From assembly GCF_052103615.1 (NCBI RefSeq), contig NZ_JBQEKA010000004.1:1-64000 (forward strand): a stretch of DNA of 64,000 nucleotides, read 5' to 3'. Both the position numbers and the translations under genes were made by a program. Positions 61,952 to 64,000 of this stretch are shown here, piece after piece. This stretch comes from Kerstersia sp052103615. Lineage in GTDB: Bacteria > Pseudomonadota > Gammaproteobacteria > Burkholderiales > Burkholderiaceae_B. The first letter of the stretch is position 1, and every line of letters begins with the position of its first letter. Below the pieces are notes generated by a model. The model ran no database searches and had not been told where the DNA came from. It saw only the letters and a list, made by a program, of their open reading frames with translations.

Positions 61952-63026
61952 TTCGCGCATGAACAAATATGTTCATGCACTGAAGGCACAAGGTGATCAT
62001 GTCAGCTTCATCGGCTGGGATCGAGGGCAGACGCAAGCGCCCCCTTCGGCTGACGATATCCATCTGTACAAGAAAACCGCCACGTTAGGCGCGCGCTGGC
62101 GCAACCTGCTGGCCCTGGCTGGCTGGAATCTCTTTGTCGTCCGTACACTGTTCCGCTTACGCCGCCAGATATCGGCCGTGCATGCCGTTGATCTGGATAG
62201 CGCCCTGGCTGCATGGTTTTTCTGCCGCCTGTGCCGCAAGCCGTTCGTCTTCGATATCTACGATCATTACGCCGACACGCGTGCCATTAGCGGGCCGGCA
62301 CGTGCGGTTTTCAATGGCATAGAGCGTTTCCTGGCGCGCCATGCAGACCTGACGCTGCTGGCCGATGAATCACGCTATGAGCAGCATGAGCTCTCGCCAG
62401 CCGAACACATTATGGTCGTAGAAAATGTGCCAGCCAGCCCCCTACAAGCGCAGCCCATCGACACGCAAGAACCTGGCCCGATTCGCATCGGCTATCTCGG
62501 CGTTCTGGAACCCCGGCACCGGGGACTGGAAAACCTGCTGGAAGCCTGTGCGGGCCAACCCGGCGTCACCCTGCATTTTGGTGGCTATGGCCCGCTTTCC
62601 GAACGGATTGAGGCTGCCGCGCGCCAACATGACAATATCGTTGTGCACGGCCCGCTCAGCCACGAAGCAGGTTTGAATATGTTGGCAAACATGCATTGCA
62701 CGGTCGGTTTTTATCATTTGAGCATGCCCAACCACCGCTATGCCGCCCCGAATAAATACTATGAGCATCTGTTGCTCGGCCGCCCCCTGCTAAGCACCCG
62801 CGGGACTCCGCCAGGCACACGCGTGGAGCAGGAACAAACCGGTTGGGCGCTAGACGAAACAGTGGATGCCATTCGCGATTGGCTGGCCCACGCCACGAAA
62901 GCAGAACTGGCCGAACGCGGCGCCCGCGCCCGGAGCCTCTGGGAAAAAAATTATCAGCATTACGCCGAAGAGGTCTATTCCCGGCAATATCGCCAACGAC
63001 TGGAGACGCTGACTCGACATGACTAA
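61911..63026 (+). CDS. Glycosyltransferase, GT4 type
   Basis: The protein has 371 residues from the ATG at 61911, which opens with the usual MHITFVRAF strand. It has an N-domain with FDIYDHYADTR, a linker, IRIGYLGVLEPRHRGLENLL at the start of the GT-B C-domain, and YAAPNKYYEHLLLGRPLL, the nucleotide-sugar-binding E region. It is a GT-B retaining enzyme; donor and acceptor unknown. It overlaps the GT2 gene by 8 nt. Confidence 0.85.
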   Translation: MHITFVRAFLPQLDSRMNKYVHALKAQGDHVSFIGWDRGQTQAPPSADDIHLYKKTATLGARWRNLLALAGWNLFVVRTLFRLRRQISAVHAVDLDSALAAWFFCRLCRKPFVFDIYDHYADTRAISGPARAVFNGIERFLARHADLTLLADESRYEQHELSPAEHIMVVENVPASPLQAQPIDTQEPGPIRIGYLGVLEPRHRGLENLLEACAGQPGVTLHFGGYGPLSERIEAAARQHDNIVVHGPLSHEAGLNMLANMHCTVGFYHLSMPNHRYAAPNKYYEHLLLGRPLLSTRGTPPGTRVEQEQTGWALDETVDAIRDWLAHATKAELAERGARARSLWEKNYQHYAEEVYSRQYRQRLETLTRHD

Positions 63027-63798
63027 CCCCCCCCTGGTCTCCATCGTCATGCCGGCATACAACGCGGCCAGCACTCTTGCTGCGTCCGTTGATTCCGCGC
63101 TGGCGCAAACCTGGGAACACTGGGAATTGCTGCTGGTCGTGGATGCGGCAACCGACAACACCCTGGCCATTGCTGAAAGCTATGCCGCGCGCGATGAGCG
63201 CATCCGCGTGTTCGGCTGCAGCACCAATCAGGGCGTCGCCCAAGCGCGCAACGTGGCGCTGGATCACGCCCGGGGCGATTATCTGGCATTTCTGGATAGT
63301 GATGATCTCTGGATGCCGGAAAAACTCGCTGAGCAAGTCACGTTCATGGAACGCGAGGGCGTCGAGCTATGTTACGCCGCCTACCAGCGCTTCAATGAAG
63401 GTGGCCCTTTGAATATCGTTGTGCCGCCAGAACACGTCACTTATGAGCAACTGCTGCAAAGCAATGTGATTGCGAATTTGACCGGTATCGTCAAACGCCA
63501 GCGTGTTCTTGATCTGCGTTTCAAAAGCATCGGGCATGAGGATTATCTGTTTTGGCTCTCGGCGCTGCAACGCATCCCGCATGCCCGCCGTTTGCCTTTG
63601 ACTCACCCGATGGCCCGTTACCGGGTGCAGCCTGAATCACGCTCTTCCAAGAAATTGCGCAACCTTCAATGGCAATGGCATATTTACCGCCATGAGCTTG
63701 GCCTGCCCGCCATCAAGAGCGCAGCGCTCATGGCGCATTACATTGTCAAAGCCTTGCGCAAACGCTCCGCGCCTCCCATTTTGCGTACGCCCCACTGA
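63019..63798 (+). CDS. Glycosyltransferase, GT2 type
   Basis: This 259-residue GT-A enzyme has VSIVMPAYNAASTLAASVDS at the start, a DxD-type site FLDSDDLWMP near residue 93 and a C-terminal lysine-rich tail. It is short for the family but complete. It likely adds a sugar in the repeat unit of the surface polysaccharide. Confidence 0.88.
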   Translation: MTNPPLVSIVMPAYNAASTLAASVDSALAQTWEHWELLLVVDAATDNTLAIAESYAARDERIRVFGCSTNQGVAQARNVALDHARGDYLAFLDSDDLWMPEKLAEQVTFMEREGVELCYAAYQRFNEGGPLNIVVPPEHVTYEQLLQSNVIANLTGIVKRQRVLDLRFKSIGHEDYLFWLSALQRIPHARRLPLTHPMARYRVQPESRSSKKLRNLQWQWHIYRHELGLPAIKSAALMAHYIVKALRKRSAPPILRTPH

Positions 63799-63801
63799 CT
63801 C

Positions 63802-64000
63802 ATGATGACAGGTCTATCAGCCCGCTTGCGCCGGCTAGCGGCGCGCCGAGAATTATCCAGTCTGATCTGGCTGGTGTCGGAAAAAGTGCTGCAGCTCGCG
63901 TTTTCCGCCATATCGGTAGGCCTGATTGCCCGCACGCTGGGCGTTCACGCTTTTGGCGAGTTTCAGTACGCGCTCGCCCTGCTGTTTGTTTTTTCTGCCA
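63802..64000 (+). CDS. Polysaccharide flippase (Wzx/RfbX type), 5' part only
   Basis: The 66 codons visible start 3 bp after the GT2 stop (ATGATG; either may start). After a basic stretch, LIWLVSEKVLQLAFSAISVG and ARTLGVHAFGEFQYALAL are typical of the first two helices of Wzx-type oligosaccharide flippases. The gene runs off the right edge. Confidence 0.8.
   Translation, partial: MMTGLSARLRRLAARRELSSLIWLVSEKVLQLAFSAISVGLIARTLGVHAFGEFQYALALLFVFSA

Overview
The window looks like part of a chromosome of a betaproteobacterium of the order Burkholderiales, most likely family Alcaligenaceae. The clues are the GC-rich DNA, a kdp operon, a phaB-pta-ackA block, panD-panB-panC, cstA-ybdD, two TRAP transporters and several MarR-controlled aromatic catabolic operons. 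The genus cannot be fixed from sequence reading alone. I see no tRNA, rRNA, CRISPR array, phage or complete insertion sequence.

1-6,980: the end of a StyA-like flavin monooxygenase gene and an SDR gene, probably part of an indole-oxidation operon, followed by a MetA-type outer-membrane protein gene. The SDR and MetA genes carry matching XylS/BenR-type direct repeats and an identically spaced -10. A TRAP transporter (dctPQM) with a PanE-like reductase follows on the other strand. 7,020-15,283: kdpFABCDE (K+ uptake and its two-component system), with an extra tiny membrane ORF between kdpF and kdpA. 15,443-16,823: a glutamine amidotransferase and a YdhR-type protein.

16,941-41,032: the most interesting part, read here as an iad-like indole-3-acetate (auxin) degradation locus. 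It has four minus-strand units: reductase/Rieske alpha/beta/CoA ligase/thiolase-fold protein/DUF35/SDR/TRAP; ring-CoA hydroxylase/gentisate-dioxygenase-like/FAH/nitrilase/maleate isomerase/cyclase; MarR/thioesterase; and a fused indolepyruvate-oxidoreductase pair with a divergent MarR. An AT-rich dyad recurs in front of all four units and in front of the TRAP operon at 3.1 kb. The proposed route is: IAA to dioxindole-3-acetate (Rieske system plus SDR); to its CoA ester (ligase); retro-aldol to isatin plus acetyl-CoA (thiolase-fold plus DUF35); isatin to isatinate (cyclase family); to anthraniloyl-CoA (Ior pair); 5-hydroxylation; thioester hydrolysis; ring cleavage with N retained as an amide; pyruvate plus maleamate; maleate; fumarate. 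Carbon adds up (2+1+3+4 = 10) and each step has a candidate gene, but the assignment is inference from family and context.

41,048-54,230: a FUSC exporter with its MarR, a methyltransferase with an Rrf2 regulator, cstA-ybdD (pyruvate/peptide uptake) divergent from a cache-domain two-component system, pantothenate synthesis panD-panB-panC, a small membrane protein and an MFS transporter. 54,405-58,676: phaB-pta-ackA (acetyl-CoA and acetoacetyl-CoA handling) and an EamA transporter. 59,361-64,000: the start of a surface-polysaccharide locus (wecB, a Wzy-like polymerase interrupted by a 10-N assembly gap, GT4, GT2, and the start of a Wzx flippase).
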